Positions 8,932-17,669 of a DNA stretch of 32,392 bases are shown piece by piece. The position numbers were made by a program, and so were the translations under genes. Positions within the stretch are counted from its first letter, which is position 1; the number at the start of each line of letters is the position of its first letter. The notes beneath the pieces are model-generated. The model was not told where the DNA came from, did not search any database, and worked only from the letters and a program-made list of their open reading frames with translations. Source of the stretch: Cyclobacteriaceae bacterium (GTDB taxonomy: Bacteria; Bacteroidota; Bacteroidia; Cytophagales; Cyclobacteriaceae); assembly GCA_026989535.1 (NCBI GenBank), contig JALSJD010000020.1:1-32392 (forward strand). The letters are read 5' to 3'.

Positions 8932-9035
8932 TTTTCTCGTTAGGTGGAACGTAAGTTGAAAATTTAGTGTTAATATTTAGAGGTATTGTACAATAAAATT
9001 CCTTACCTTCAAATATTCATTTTATTTCATCCGCT

Positions 9036-9620
9036 ATGAAAAAACTGTATGTACCCTTCTTTGCCCTATTATTTTTATCTGGGTGTTATAGCTATCGTGA
9101 GTATCCTGTTGAATATGACTATAGCTACCATGGTAAGTTTAAAAGATACAAGTCATTTGCATTTTTACAAAATAGCACAGCCATAACCGACTCTGCTGTT
9201 TCGTATGCAGTTATCGAAGATATTATTAAGTCGAGGCTACAAACACAGGGCTATAATTACAAACTAGAAAAACCTAACTTATTGGTTTCGTATAAAATTT
9301 ATTATGATAGTTTAAACTTTAGAGGGTACGATCAGCCCGACATCGAAACATGGTCAAAATATGCCAAAGAAGGCATGGAATATAATCCTCGAAAATACGA
9401 TTTAAGAAAAGGCACCTTGCTTATTCAATTATACGATCGTAAGCAAGAACGCAGCGTGTGGCAAGGTTATGCCACAGGGGTGTATGGCAATATTTACTTT
9501 AATAACGAACGTCAACTAAAAATTGCTGTACGAAGTATTTTAGATAGGTATCAATTTTTGGCCGAAGATTTTATGGAGAACAAAGAGTTTATATTGGAAG
9601 AAAAACCAGTTAATAATTAG
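9036..9620 (+). CDS. DUF4136-type lipoprotein
   Basis: This 194-residue protein has an SPII signal with lipobox LSGC (Cys17). The body fits the DUF4136 family of Bacteroidota/Proteobacteria lipoproteins: a FKRYKSFAFL strand near the start, a central region with conserved LLVSYKIYYD, and KGTLLIQLYDRKQERSVWQGYATG in the second half, typical of small ABC-like lipid-anchored envelope proteins. Function is unknown in the family. It stands alone between purL and tRNA-Gln on the same strand, about 104 bp after purL. No clear promoter was seen. Confidence 0.75.
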   Translation: MKKLYVPFFALLFLSGCYSYREYPVEYDYSYHGKFKRYKSFAFLQNSTAITDSAVSYAVIEDIIKSRLQTQGYNYKLEKPNLLVSYKIYYDSLNFRGYDQPDIETWSKYAKEGMEYNPRKYDLRKGTLLIQLYDRKQERSVWQGYATGVYGNIYFNNERQLKIAVRSILDRYQFLAEDFMENKEFILEEKPVNN

Positions 9621-9691
9621 AAGTCAACAAATTTTTTCGAAATTCTTTATAAAATATTTACACTCCCTTCTTAATTTTTAAAAAATAAATT

Positions 9692-9699
9692 TAACTTTG
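9692..9699 (+). promoter_or_regulatory. Putative -7 box for tRNA-Gln
   Basis: TAACTTTG fits TAnnTTTG and lies 28 bp before the tRNA 5' end. The -33 region shows only TTC (9668-9670), 21 bp upstream, a weak match. Confidence 0.5.
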
Positions 9700-9726
9700 C
9701 AGTCCCAAAAGGGAATTGCACTTAAT

Positions 9727-9797
9727 TGACCCATGGTGTAACGGTAGCACTTCGGTTTTTGGTACCGCCAGTCAAGGTTCGAATCCTTGTGGGTCAA
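9727..9797 (+). tRNA. tRNA-Gln (anticodon TTG)
   Basis: The acceptor arms TGACCCA (9727-9733) and TGGGTCA (9790-9796) pair fully, with A9797 as discriminator. The T arm is CAAGG-TTCGAAT-CCTTG. The anticodon loop TTTTGGT has U33 and anticodon TTG (Gln, CAA codons) on a stem of four good pairs with one mismatch at its base. CCA is not encoded. It precedes prs and is followed by a hairpin terminator. Confidence 0.93.
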
Positions 9798-9819
9798 CTA
9801 CAAAATCCCGATAACTTTG
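9787..9819 (+). promoter_or_regulatory. Putative prs promoter overlapping tRNA-Gln and its terminator
   Basis: TTG at 9787-9789, inside the tRNA T arm, and TAACTTTG at 9812-9819, inside the terminator loop, are 22 bp apart, fitting the Bacteroidota -33/-7 pattern. Transcription would start near 9826, giving a 5' leader of about 40 nt for prs. Confidence 0.4.
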
Positions 9820-9849
9820 AAGTTAATTTAAGGTTTCGGGATTTGTTTT
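9803..9849 (+). terminator. Terminator after tRNA-Gln
   Basis: AAATCCCGA (9803-9811) pairs with TCGGGATTT (9836-9844), a perfect 9-bp stem with a 24-nt loop, then TTGTTTT. The long AT-rich loop contains a promoter-like box. Confidence 0.65.
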
Positions 9850-9864
9850 AAACTACCAGTTGAA

Positions 9865-10791
9865 ATGTCACAAGTAAAAATTTTTTCCGGTTCTGGCTCT
9901 ATTGATCTAGCAGAAAAGATTGCCCAATCTTTTGGAAAACCACTTGGCAACTCAGTCTTTCAAAAATTTAGTGATGGCGAAATGTCCCCTTATTTTGAGG
10001 AATCAGTAAGAGGTTGTGATGTTTTTTTGATTCAGAGTACTTTTGCTCCTGCCGACAACTTTCTTGAGCTATTATTAATGGTAGATGCGGCAAAAAGAGC
10101 CAGTGCTGAAAGTATTACTTTGGTAGTGCCTTATTTTGGGTATGCACGCCAGGATAGAAAAGACAAATCGAGGGTGGCCATTGGAGCTAAACTACTGGCA
10201 AATTTGATAGAAGCCTCGGGTGCAACCAGGTTAATGACTTGTGATTTTCATGCAGATCAAATTCAAGGTTTTTTTGATATACCAGTAGATCATATGGATG
10301 GTGCCTCCATTTTTGTACCCTACCTAAAATCATTAAACTTAGAAAATATCATATTTGCTTCGCCAGATGTTGGCGGAATGAAAAGAACCCGTAGGTATGC
10401 GAAATTTTTTGCAGCCGATATGGTGGTTTGCGATAAACACCGAGAACGTGCTAACGAAGTGTCCTCTATGCAATTAATTGGTGATGTTAAAGGAAAAGAC
10501 GTTATTATGGTAGATGATTTAATCGACACTGGTGGCACTATCTCTAAGGCAGCACAACTTTTAATGGACGAAGGAGCTAGTTCGGTAAGAGCCGTATGTA
10601 CTCACGGAGTACTCTCTGGCAAAGCTTATGAAAATATCGAAAAATCGGTGTTAGAAGAATTGGTAATATCAGACACTATTCCATCTAAAGAAAGCACAAA
10701 AATTAAAGTAATTAGCATGGGGTCATTATTTGCCAAGGCCATACGCAAAATTCATGATCATGAGTCCATTAGCTCATTATTCATTAGATAA
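9865..10791 (+). CDS. prs: Ribose-phosphate pyrophosphokinase
   Basis: Prs makes PRPP from ribose 5-phosphate and ATP for purine, pyrimidine, His, Trp and NAD synthesis. The 308-residue length matches class I enzymes. Visible motifs are KFSDGEMSPYFEESVRG near residue 34, the flexible catalytic loop YARQDRKDKSRVAIGAK (about 93), HADQIQGFFDIPVDH (about 129) and the PRPP-binding loop VIMVDDLIDTGGTIS (about 213). The ATG is preceded by GTTGAA. Downstream, rplY follows after 33 bp and may be co-transcribed. With purL nearby it serves the same pathway, although the two are separated by the tRNA and a terminator. Confidence 0.96.
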   Translation: MSQVKIFSGSGSIDLAEKIAQSFGKPLGNSVFQKFSDGEMSPYFEESVRGCDVFLIQSTFAPADNFLELLLMVDAAKRASAESITLVVPYFGYARQDRKDKSRVAIGAKLLANLIEASGATRLMTCDFHADQIQGFFDIPVDHMDGASIFVPYLKSLNLENIIFASPDVGGMKRTRRYAKFFAADMVVCDKHRERANEVSSMQLIGDVKGKDVIMVDDLIDTGGTISKAAQLLMDEGASSVRAVCTHGVLSGKAYENIEKSVLEELVISDTIPSKESTKIKVISMGSLFAKAIRKIHDHESISSLFIR

Positions 10792-10824
10792 GTAAATAAT
10801 AAATTAATAATAAATCATTTTAAA

Positions 10825-11454
10825 ATGAAAACAATTGAGATTATAGGGTATAAAAGAGCAAATCTCGGCAAATCCGAAGCTAAAAAATTAAGATCTGAAG
10901 CCAACGTACCGTGCGTACTTTATGGGGGAGACAAACAGGTTCATTTCTACGCTCCAATGATTTTGTTTCGTGAATTAATTTACACGCAAGATGCTCACTT
11001 TGTAAACCTAAACATTGAAGGCGAAGAGTTTAAAGCCATTATTCAAGATGTACAATTTCATCCGGTAAGTGAAATTATTTTGCATGCTGATTTTCTTCAG
11101 CTATTTGAAAGTAAAAAAATTAAAATGGACGTTCCTGTTAAACTTGTTGGGCAATCACCCGCAGTAATAGAAGGTGGCGTACTGATTCATAAACGTAGAA
11201 AACTAACGGTATTATCATTACCAAAAAATATGCCTTCGCATATTGACGTTGATATTTCAAAATTAGTATTCCATCATTCTGTAAAGGTACAAGATGTAGA
11301 TGCTGGTGATTATGAAATATTAGACACTAAAATTGCCTCTATTGCGGTTGTTGAAATACCTAGAGCACTTAAAGCTGCCGAAGCTGAAGAAGCTGCTGAA
11401 GCTGCTGAAGCTGCTGCTGAGGGAGAAGAAGCTACCGAAGAAACTGCGGAATAA
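10825..11454 (+). CDS. rplY: 50S ribosomal protein L25/Ctc
   Basis: This 209-residue protein is the long L25/TL5/CTC form, which binds 5S rRNA. The N-terminal L25 domain covers about residues 1-92 (RANLGKSEAKKLRSEANVPC, LYGGDKQVHF, HPVSEIILHADFLQL). The C-terminal TL5 beta domain runs from about 93 to 180 (VPVKLVGQSPAVIEGGVL, LPKNMPSHIDVDIS). The last 25 or so residues are an Ala/Glu-rich low-complexity acidic tail, usual for Bacteroidota homologs. The order prs-rplY-pth is conserved in many bacteria. A strong terminator follows, so pth probably has its own promoter or depends on read-through. Confidence 0.95.
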   Translation: MKTIEIIGYKRANLGKSEAKKLRSEANVPCVLYGGDKQVHFYAPMILFRELIYTQDAHFVNLNIEGEEFKAIIQDVQFHPVSEIILHADFLQLFESKKIKMDVPVKLVGQSPAVIEGGVLIHKRRKLTVLSLPKNMPSHIDVDISKLVFHHSVKVQDVDAGDYEILDTKIASIAVVEIPRALKAAEAEEAAEAAEAAAEGEEATEETAE

Positions 11455-11473
11455 TTTCTTTAACAGGTTATAA

Positions 11474-11512
11474 ACAAATCCTGCTTTTGCAAAAAAGCAG
11501 GATTTGTTTTTT
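11474..11512 (+). terminator. Rho-independent terminator after rplY
   Basis: ACAAATCCTGCTTTT pairs with AAAAGCAGGATTTGT across a GCAA loop, a long perfect stem, followed by a T-run. Confidence 0.9.
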
Positions 11513-11545
11513 AGTAAATTTACAGTTCACCATTAAACCCACATT

Positions 11546-12109
11546 TTGAAATACTTAATTGCAGGATTAGGCAATATTGGCAAAGAATACGAGCTAACAC
11601 GTCATAATATCGGGTTTTTAATTCTTGATCAAATTGCAGATGAAAATGGAATTAATTTTAAAGTGGATCGATTAGCAGAAAAGGCAGAGTTTAAGCTTAA
11701 GGGTCGCCAAATCCATTTAATTAAACCAACCACTTATATGAATTTAAGCGGCAAAGCCATTAATTATTGGTTGCAACAATTAAAAATTCCCAAAGAGAAT
11801 TTATTGGTAATTGTAGATGACATCGCCCTACCCTTTGGTAAACTTAGGCTAAAAGCTAAGGGTTCGAGTGCAGGGCATAATGGACTTAAAAACATAGAAG
11901 AAGTAACCGGAGGGGCTAATTACGCACGGCTAAAATTTGGACTGGGCGATAATTATAGCAAAGGGAGGCAAGTAGATTTTGTGCTAAGCAATTTCTCCGC
12001 TCAAGAAATAGAGGCACTCCCCTTATTAATGGATAAGGCCAAAGAGTATGTGTACTCCTTTAGCACCCAAGGGGTAGCCCGTGCTATGAATTTACTTAAC
12101 GAAAATTAA
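11546..12109 (+). CDS. pth: Peptidyl-tRNA hydrolase
   Basis: Pth recycles tRNA by cleaving the ester bond of dropped-off peptidyl-tRNA. The 187-residue protein has every family mark: GLGNIGKEYELTRHNIGF with catalytic His20, the PTTYMNLSG segment with Asn66, VDDIALPFGKLRLK with Asp92, and GSSAGHNGLKNI. The start is TTG at 11546: no ATG is in frame upstream, and homologs begin directly with the first beta strand (KYLIAGLGN). It follows the rplY terminator by about 35 bp. Confidence 0.95.
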   Translation: MKYLIAGLGNIGKEYELTRHNIGFLILDQIADENGINFKVDRLAEKAEFKLKGRQIHLIKPTTYMNLSGKAINYWLQQLKIPKENLLVIVDDIALPFGKLRLKAKGSSAGHNGLKNIEEVTGGANYARLKFGLGDNYSKGRQVDFVLSNFSAQEIEALPLLMDKAKEYVYSFSTQGVARAMNLLNEN

Positions 12110-12151
12110 ATTAAATTAAAAGTGGCCTACGTATCAAAACAGAACATAATT

Positions 12152-12170
12152 AGAGCCTGTCCATAAAGTC
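12152..12170 (+). repeat. Solo copy of the 1579-1765 element end
   Basis: AGAGCCTGTCCATAAAGTC matches the left end at 1577-1595 in 17 of 19 bases and the reverse complement of 1749-1767 in 16 of 19. No partner end was found before 12304, so it looks like a relic. The rest of the 12110-12304 gap shows no gene. Confidence 0.5.
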
Positions 12171-12304
12171 ATTGTTTTCAGAAATAACAAACAACTAAGT
12201 ATAAATACCTAAATCAAGCTCAAGTTAAATATTGATTGTTTATTACCATTTTTACTAGCAAATTTACACTTAGTTTATAACCACCAACAAAAAAATCGGG
12301 TATT

Positions 12305-12814
12305 ATGCCTAAACAAAAATCTTTAATCGTAGCCATAGCCCTTATGATAGGCATTTTTTCTCAAAATATAGGAGAGGCACAAACATCAATGGCTAAAATT
12401 GAATCTTTATACATTTATAATTTTATCAAGAATATTCAATGGTCAAACGTAAGCGACAAATACATTATTGGTGTGTATTCAAATACAGCAACATTTAACG
12501 AACTAAAGGGTATTCTTTCTGTAAGAAAATTTAACGGAAGGTCTATTGAAGTAAAAAAACTTACGCAACCTGCGCAAGCCTCTGAGTGCCATATTGTGTT
12601 TGTGGGTCAAACCAATGGCGGTATGGTAAAAAAAATTGTAGCAGGAGCTGATACTAAAAACACCTTAATTGTATCCGAAAGAGGGCAACTTAATAATGGC
12701 GCTGGAATTGCTTTTGTGCTATCCAACTCTAAATTGCAGTTTAAGATAAATAAAGCCACATGCAATGCTTCTGGTTTACAAATTAGTGCCTCTTTATTGG
12801 CATTAGGAGTTTAA
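12305..12814 (+). CDS. YfiR-like (DUF4154) secreted protein
   Basis: The 169-residue protein begins with a signal peptide (about residues 1-25, ending near GEAQT). The mature part fits YfiR/DUF4154: a short helix AKIESLYIYNFIKNIQW at the start, the strand YIIGVYSNTATFNEL, the segment ECHIVFVGQ, a SERGQLNNGAGIAFVL strand-turn and a final ISASLLALGV helix. In Pseudomonas, YfiR is a periplasmic inhibitor of a diguanylate cyclase; in Bacteroidota such proteins are often found near sensor kinases. Here it is single, with no kinase or cyclase beside it, so its role is open. It has its own terminator. Confidence 0.8.
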   Translation: MPKQKSLIVAIALMIGIFSQNIGEAQTSMAKIESLYIYNFIKNIQWSNVSDKYIIGVYSNTATFNELKGILSVRKFNGRSIEVKKLTQPAQASECHIVFVGQTNGGMVKKIVAGADTKNTLIVSERGQLNNGAGIAFVLSNSKLQFKINKATCNASGLQISASLLALGV

Positions 12815-12843
12815 TCAATTATTAATACCTAACCTAATAATTG

Positions 12844-12873
12844 AAAAAGCCAGCTGAAAAGTTGGCTTTTTTT
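12844..12873 (+). terminator. Terminator after the yfiR-like gene
   Basis: AAAAAGCCAGCT pairs with AGTTGGCTTTTT around a short GAAA-type loop, followed by T residues. Confidence 0.85.
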
Positions 12874-12914
12874 GGCAGAAACCTCTTATATAGGTAATGC
12901 TCAAAATCATCATC

Positions 12915-12988
12915 ATTGCCGAGCGCCCGCCTCCCGAAGTTGTACGGAGGGCAGGTAAGACTCGGTAATCTCTAGGCTCTGCCGAGCC
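12915..12988. repeat. GC-rich hairpin cluster (REP-like)
   Basis: ATTGCCGAG (12915-12923) and CTCGGTAAT (12961-12969) are inverted with one mismatch, enclosing CCTCC...GGAGG. A second hairpin, GGCTC-TGCC-GAGCC, follows at 12975-12988. The block is GC-rich in an AT-rich surrounding and non-coding. The rest of 12989-13187 holds no gene that I can support. Confidence 0.4.
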
Positions 12989-13187
12989 CATTTAGCAGTT
13001 GAGGTTAAAATTTATGCCCTGCATAATCAGTGTTCGTTATCGCTCGGACTATATGTCCGTAGGGACTAAATTACGAAAATGTTTTGATAACCCACCGAGA
13101 CAACTATTTGGCGAGCTTGGCAAATAAAGATGAACTTAGACTTCAGCGCAGAACCCCTATGGTATTATAGTTTATGTTAGCTTGCCG

Positions 13188-13793
13188 TTAATCTGTATTT
13201 ATATAAAATAGATTAACAGGTTCACTAATTTTAATATATTCTTCTACAAATTCTACAAGTTCACGAGCGTGTTTATCCCACTCATTTGCCCAAAACACAA
13301 TAATTGTTGGTTTGCTATTGTCAAATTCTAATTCTTTAGTTTGGAGTGGGATGTAAGATTCAATTTCGTCCCTTATGTTAAACCCGTCAAGATATTCCTT
13401 TGTCACGGGATTCTGTGGCGGATAATTGTCAAATGTTCCATATTTGTTCCAGTACCATTCAATTTTTCCTTTCACTTTTTTATATGGCACGTCACAATTG
13501 GCATATAGAACTTTCAAATTACCTTGTTTGTCATAGTATCGAAATTGAAGGGGTTGAAACAAATCTTGGCTTAGTTCGCTATTGTTTAGTGAATTGAGAA
13601 GTGTATCAAACTTAACTTTGTCAATTTTCAATATAACTCCATTTTCGATTTTGAATTTTCCTTCTGCAATTTCTAATATCTCGTTATCAGTCAATTTTTT
13701 AGGCTCCTGAAAACCAAGTTGTGTCAATGAACGCGAACAGCTTGTAAGCAAGATTAATAAGGTGAAAGTCGAAATTAATTTTGAATGATTCAT
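13188..13793 (-). CDS. Orphan lipoprotein, thioredoxin-like tail
   Basis: I chose the ATG at 13793-13791 because it puts an SPII signal at the N-terminus (MNHSKLISTF..., lipobox LLTSC, Cys19). The longer frame from 13856 would place 21 odd residues before it. The 201-residue protein has no firm family. Its last 40 residues (PTIIVFWANEWDKHARELVEFV ending VNLFYINTD) resemble the first strand-helix-strand of a thioredoxin fold without the CxxC pair. It ends there, so the fold would be incomplete. It lies alone between the hairpin region and metG and may be an acquired gene. Confidence 0.6.
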   Translation of the reverse strand: MNHSKLISTFTLLILLTSCSRSLTQLGFQEPKKLTDNEILEIAEGKFKIENGVILKIDKVKFDTLLNSLNNSELSQDLFQPLQFRYYDKQGNLKVLYANCDVPYKKVKGKIEWYWNKYGTFDNYPPQNPVTKEYLDGFNIRDEIESYIPLQTKELEFDNSKPTIIVFWANEWDKHARELVEFVEEYIKISEPVNLFYINTD

Positions 13794-13900
13794 TGTACTT
13801 CTATTGCTGTATAAAGTAATGTTCGCTATCAAAATAAATAATATGGGCGTGCCCATTGATTGACTGAGTTCGACCTAATATTTTTTAAACTTGCTGACAA

Positions 13901-15940
13901 CTAACTTATTGCTGACCCCGGTTTTACTGCTTGGGTAGGCGAAAGCAATTTAAGGCTACCATCGGCATCTTCTGCCATTAATATCATCCCTTCTGATACC
14001 TCCCCCATCATTTTTCGAGGAGCAAGGTTTATAAGTACTGAAACCTGTGTGCCAATAATATCTTCGGGCTTAAAATACTGCGCTATTCCACTTAAAATAG
14101 TACGAGTATCTACACCGGTATCTACTTGTATTTTTAGAAGTTTCTTGGATTTTTTCATCTTCTCTGCAGCAATAACAGTTCCTACTCGAATGTCCATTTT
14201 TACAAAATCATCAAAGGCAACTTCCTCCTTTTGAGGAGTTGCATCTGTATTAGCCAATTTTGTAGCTTCTAGTTTGTTTACCTGTTGCTCCACTTCCGTA
14301 TCTTCAATTTTTGCAAATAATAACTCTGGTTTATTTAGTTGAGTGCCAGAATCTAATAAATCAGCTCTGCCCCCATTGCCCCAAGCTTGGGCACTTAATG
14401 ATAGTATTGTATTTAATTTTTGCGTAGTGTGAGGCAAAAAGGGTTCTCCTAATATTGCTAAATTAGCCGTAATTTGCAGGGCAATGTACATAATGGTATC
14501 TACACGCTTAGCATCTTCCTTAATCAGTTTCCAAGGCTCAGTATCAGCTAAATATTTATTCCCAAGTCGTGCAACATCCATATATAAACCTAGTGCTTCC
14601 CTAAATCTATACTTTTCAATTGAGTTAGAAATTTTGGCAGGCAATTCAAACAACTGTTTAAGTACATTTTCGTCTTCCCTTGTTAGTTCTCCTCGCTCTG
14701 GCACAACTCCATTATAATATTTATGAGTTAGCACTAATGCCCTATTTACAAAATTCCCAAGAACAGCGACTAGCTCATTATTATTCCTTGCCTGAAAATC
14801 TTTCCAAGTAAAGTCATTATCTTTAGTTTCAGGCGCATTTGCAGTAAGCACATACCTTAGCACATCCTGTTTATCAGGAAAATCTTCTAAATACTCGTGC
14901 AACCAAACCGCCCAATTTTTAGAAGTCGATATTTTATTTCCTTCTAAATTTAAAAATTCATTGGCAGGTACATTATCGGGTAAAATAAACTCTCCGTGCT
15001 GTTTTAGTATAGACGGAAAAATAATACAGTGGAACACAATATTATCCTTGCCAATAAAGTGTAAAAGCTTGGTATCATCCGATTTCCAATAAGGTTCCCA
15101 ATCTTTGCCCGTTTTAACAGCCCAATCTTTGCTGGCCGAAATATAGCCAATGGGTGCATCAAACCAAACATAAAGCACTTTACCCTCGGCCTCCTTAAGC
15201 GGCACAGGCACACCCCAATCTAAATCTCGGGTTACAGCCCTCGGTTGCAGCCCTTGGTCAATCCAAGATTTACATTGCCCATACACATTGCTTTTCCAAT
15301 CTTTTTTATGCCCATCTACAATCCACTCTTTTAGCCAAGGCTCATATTTATCGAGTGGCAAATACCAATGCTTTGTTTTTTTAAAAATAGGAATTTCGCC
15401 ACTTAAAGCTGAAACAGGGTTAATAAGCTCGGTAGCATTTAAGGTAGAGCCACACGACTCACACTGATCTCCATAGGCTCCATCTTTACCACATGAGGGG
15501 CATGTACCTACAATATACCTATCAGCCAAAAACTGCTCAGCCTTTGGATCATAATATTGTTCGGCTACTTTTTCAACAAACTCCCCTTTAGTATATAATA
15601 CAGTAAAAAATTCAGAGGCTGTTTCTGCATGCGTTTTCGAGGACGTTCTTGAATAAATATCGAAACTAATACCAAAGTCGGCAAACGATTTTTTAATGAT
15701 GCCATGGTATTTATCTACAATTTGCTGGGGCGTAACTCCTTCTTTTTTGGCTCTAATGGTAATAGGTACCCCATGCTCATCAGACCCACATACAAAAAGT
15801 ACATCTTTATCGTTACTACGTAGGTATCTTGCGTAAATATCGGCAGGCACATAAACACCCGCTAAATGACCAATATGAACAGGTCCATTGGCATAAGGCA
15901 ATGCAGCAGTTAACGTATATCTTGAAGGAGTTTTACTCAT
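13901..15940 (-). CDS. metG: Methionine--tRNA ligase
   Basis: MetG charges tRNA-Met and initiator tRNA. The 679-residue protein shows the class I signature HIGH (residues 22-25), a zinc knuckle with Cys147, Cys150, Cys160 and Cys163, the KMSKS-type loop (KISTSKNW, about residue 340), and an anticodon-binding helical domain around 400-550. A C-terminal EMAP/Trbp111-type tRNA-binding domain follows from about residue 575 ([46 protein letters not shown]), as in dimeric bacterial enzymes. The ATG at 15940 is supported by the usual [19 protein letters not shown] start. It is transcribed alone. Confidence 0.97.
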   Translation of the reverse strand: MSKTPSRYTLTAALPYANGPVHIGHLAGVYVPADIYARYLRSNDKDVLFVCGSDEHGVPITIRAKKEGVTPQQIVDKYHGIIKKSFADFGISFDIYSRTSSKTHAETASEFFTVLYTKGEFVEKVAEQYYDPKAEQFLADRYIVGTCPSCGKDGAYGDQCESCGSTLNATELINPVSALSGEIPIFKKTKHWYLPLDKYEPWLKEWIVDGHKKDWKSNVYGQCKSWIDQGLQPRAVTRDLDWGVPVPLKEAEGKVLYVWFDAPIGYISASKDWAVKTGKDWEPYWKSDDTKLLHFIGKDNIVFHCIIFPSILKQHGEFILPDNVPANEFLNLEGNKISTSKNWAVWLHEYLEDFPDKQDVLRYVLTANAPETKDNDFTWKDFQARNNNELVAVLGNFVNRALVLTHKYYNGVVPERGELTREDENVLKQLFELPAKISNSIEKYRFREALGLYMDVARLGNKYLADTEPWKLIKEDAKRVDTIMYIALQITANLAILGEPFLPHTTQKLNTILSLSAQAWGNGGRADLLDSGTQLNKPELLFAKIEDTEVEQQVNKLEATKLANTDATPQKEEVAFDDFVKMDIRVGTVIAAEKMKKSKKLLKIQVDTGVDTRTILSGIAQYFKPEDIIGTQVSVLINLAPRKMMGEVSEGMILMAEDADGSLKLLSPTQAVKPGSAIS

Positions 15941-16196
15941 TAGCTCTAAATTTAAATCAAAGATAAAAAGGTTTAGCGGTTGATTTTTATGGATAGATAA
16001 AATCTTAGCATATTTTTATAAGAAAATTATAAAGCGGCAACTTGCGAAGCTAGCAAACCTACTGTTAAAAAATATGTAGTGTACCACTCCCGAAATTGAG
16101 CACTAAACAAGGATAACGCACCATATTGGCAAGTTGGGTTAATGAAACAAAGCTAAGCACAAAAATAAATTTGCCGTTACTTAGCCCGTTGCATTA
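15941..16196. other. Intergenic stretch without recognised gene
   Basis: This divergent gap between metG (minus) and the gene at 16246 (plus) must carry the metG promoter, but I could not fix one. No frame, tRNA or clear inverted repeat was found. The only supported element is the plus-strand promoter at 16197-16226. Confidence 0.5.
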
Positions 16197-16226
16197 TTGT
16201 ATTTTATAAAGAAGAGGTTAAGTTTG
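16197..16226 (+). promoter_or_regulatory. Bacteroidota-type promoter
   Basis: TTG at 16197-16199, then 19 bp, then TAAGTTTG at 16219-16226, a full TAnnTTTG match. The likely start is near 16233, leaving a short leader before ATG 16246. Confidence 0.6.
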
Positions 16227-16245
16227 CATAAATTTATAAGCTCAT

Positions 16246-16593
16246 ATGAAAGGTATTCTAGGATCAATTTTATTGATAGCATTTTTATCAGTTAGTTTTA
16301 AGCCCATCTTAAAAACAAATTTGCGCATTACTATTTTAAATGAGTTGGGCAATGCAGAAGACAGTGTAGAAGTTACACTCTATACTAACAATAACGACTA
16401 CCGTGACAATAAAAACCCAGCGGTGCCTATGCAATATACCGATGTAAAAGGCAGGGCAACTTTTAAAGGGCTGGAACCTATCGAATATTACATTCACGCA
16501 CAAAAAGGAGATAAAACCAACGTAGGTGCAGGTGTAGTTGCGGGTGTCTTAAAAAAAGATAAGCTTAATAAGCTTACCATCATTATTGAATAA
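16246..16593 (+). CDS. Small secreted DUF2141-like protein
   Basis: The 115-residue protein has an N-terminal signal peptide (about residues 1-18) and an all-beta body: NLRITILNELGNAEDSVEVTLY, a middle YTDVKGRATFKGLEPIEYYIHA and a final LNKLTIIIE strand. This is the pattern of small Ig/prealbumin-like domains such as DUF2141 or CarboxypepD_reg, where a strand is followed by VKGRATFKGL. It probably sits in the periplasm. It overlaps the next gene's start by 8 bp and is preceded by a good promoter, so it leads a small operon. No binding partner can be named. Confidence 0.6.
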   Translation: MKGILGSILLIAFLSVSFKPILKTNLRITILNELGNAEDSVEVTLYTNNNDYRDNKNPAVPMQYTDVKGRATFKGLEPIEYYIHAQKGDKTNVGAGVVAGVLKKDKLNKLTIIIE

Positions 16594-17650
16594 CTCATTG
16601 GACAATTTTTTTATTTACGGAGCATACGGCTATACTGGCCGTTTGATAACCGAGCACGCTGTAAAACAAGGTCTTTCTCCTATTATTGGAGGAAGAGATG
16701 CAGCCAAAACAGAAGCACTGGCAAAACGACATGAACTCGATTTTGTAGTACTAAATGCCAACGATTCTGAAAAGTGGGATGAAGTATTAACAAAAGTATC
16801 GCTGGTACTTAATTGTGCTGGGCCCTTTGCATTAACAGTAAAAGACATTGTGCCTAAGTGCATTGAACATAGCGTTCATTATTTAGATATTACAGGAGAA
16901 ATTGAAGTATTTGAGTACATCCAAAGCCTTGGGCAACAAGCCATGGATAAAAGCACCGTACTTATGCCAGGGGTTGGATTTGATGTAGTACCCACCGATT
17001 GCCTTTCAGCACAATTACACCATAAATTACCAACGGCTACACATTTAGAACTCGCTTTTCAAGGTACTTCGGGGGTATCGAGAGGCACTGCCCTCTCCAT
17101 GGCACGCAGATACCATGCGGGTGGTACCATTCGCGAAAACGGCCACATGAAAACCGTGCCTTTAGCCTACCAAGATAAAATAATACCATTTGGAGAAAAG
17201 GAACGGCTCTGCGTAACCATTCCTTGGGGCGATGTGTTTACGGCTTATTATTCAACCCAAATTGAAAACATAAAAGTTTATACAGGTGTTTCCGAAAAAA
17301 CACTTAAGTCGTTACGTACCTATAAAAAATTTAAAGTTCTTGCTAAAACGAGTTTAGCCCAATGGATTTTTAAAAAAGTAATTAAAAGTAAAATAGATGG
17401 CCCTTCAGCCATTAAACGAGCTACTTGTATTACGCATCTTTGGGGTAAAGTAAGTGATAACACCACCGGCCAAACTGTAGTAGCCGAACTTACCACTCCA
17501 GAATCTTACCATTTAACAGCACTTACGGCTATTGAGTCAACCATACGTGTGCTTAAAGGAAAGTGCTTGCCGGGCTATCAAACACCCGTAACCGCTTTTG
17601 GTAAAGATTTTATTTTAAGTTTTGATAAAGTAAAACTTAGTTTTAAGTAA
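16586..17650 (+). CDS. Saccharopine dehydrogenase-like NAD(P)-binding oxidoreductase
   Basis: The 354-residue protein begins with a Rossmann nucleotide-binding motif (FIYGAYGYTGRLI) and continues with GGRDAAKTEALAKRH and VLNCAGPFALTVKDIVPKC, as in the saccharopine dehydrogenase NADP-binding domain/trans-acting enoyl reductase family. These act on lipids or amino acids in different organisms; the substrate here is unknown. The start is TTG at 16586, or TTG 16598; there is no ATG. It overlaps the upstream gene by 8 bp and lies 19 bp before the thioesterase gene, which suggests a shared operon and perhaps lipid-related work. Confidence 0.8.
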   Translation: MNNSLDNFFIYGAYGYTGRLITEHAVKQGLSPIIGGRDAAKTEALAKRHELDFVVLNANDSEKWDEVLTKVSLVLNCAGPFALTVKDIVPKCIEHSVHYLDITGEIEVFEYIQSLGQQAMDKSTVLMPGVGFDVVPTDCLSAQLHHKLPTATHLELAFQGTSGVSRGTALSMARRYHAGGTIRENGHMKTVPLAYQDKIIPFGEKERLCVTIPWGDVFTAYYSTQIENIKVYTGVSEKTLKSLRTYKKFKVLAKTSLAQWIFKKVIKSKIDGPSAIKRATCITHLWGKVSDNTTGQTVVAELTTPESYHLTALTAIESTIRVLKGKCLPGYQTPVTAFGKDFILSFDKVKLSFK

Positions 17651-17669
17651 CTCATTTTAGAGAGGAAAA

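Noticed and set aside
16030-16200. Possible integron attC-like site in the metG upstream region (TTGCCGTTAC...CCCGTTGC)
   Set aside because: No consistent inverted core sites could be matched and no integrase is present.
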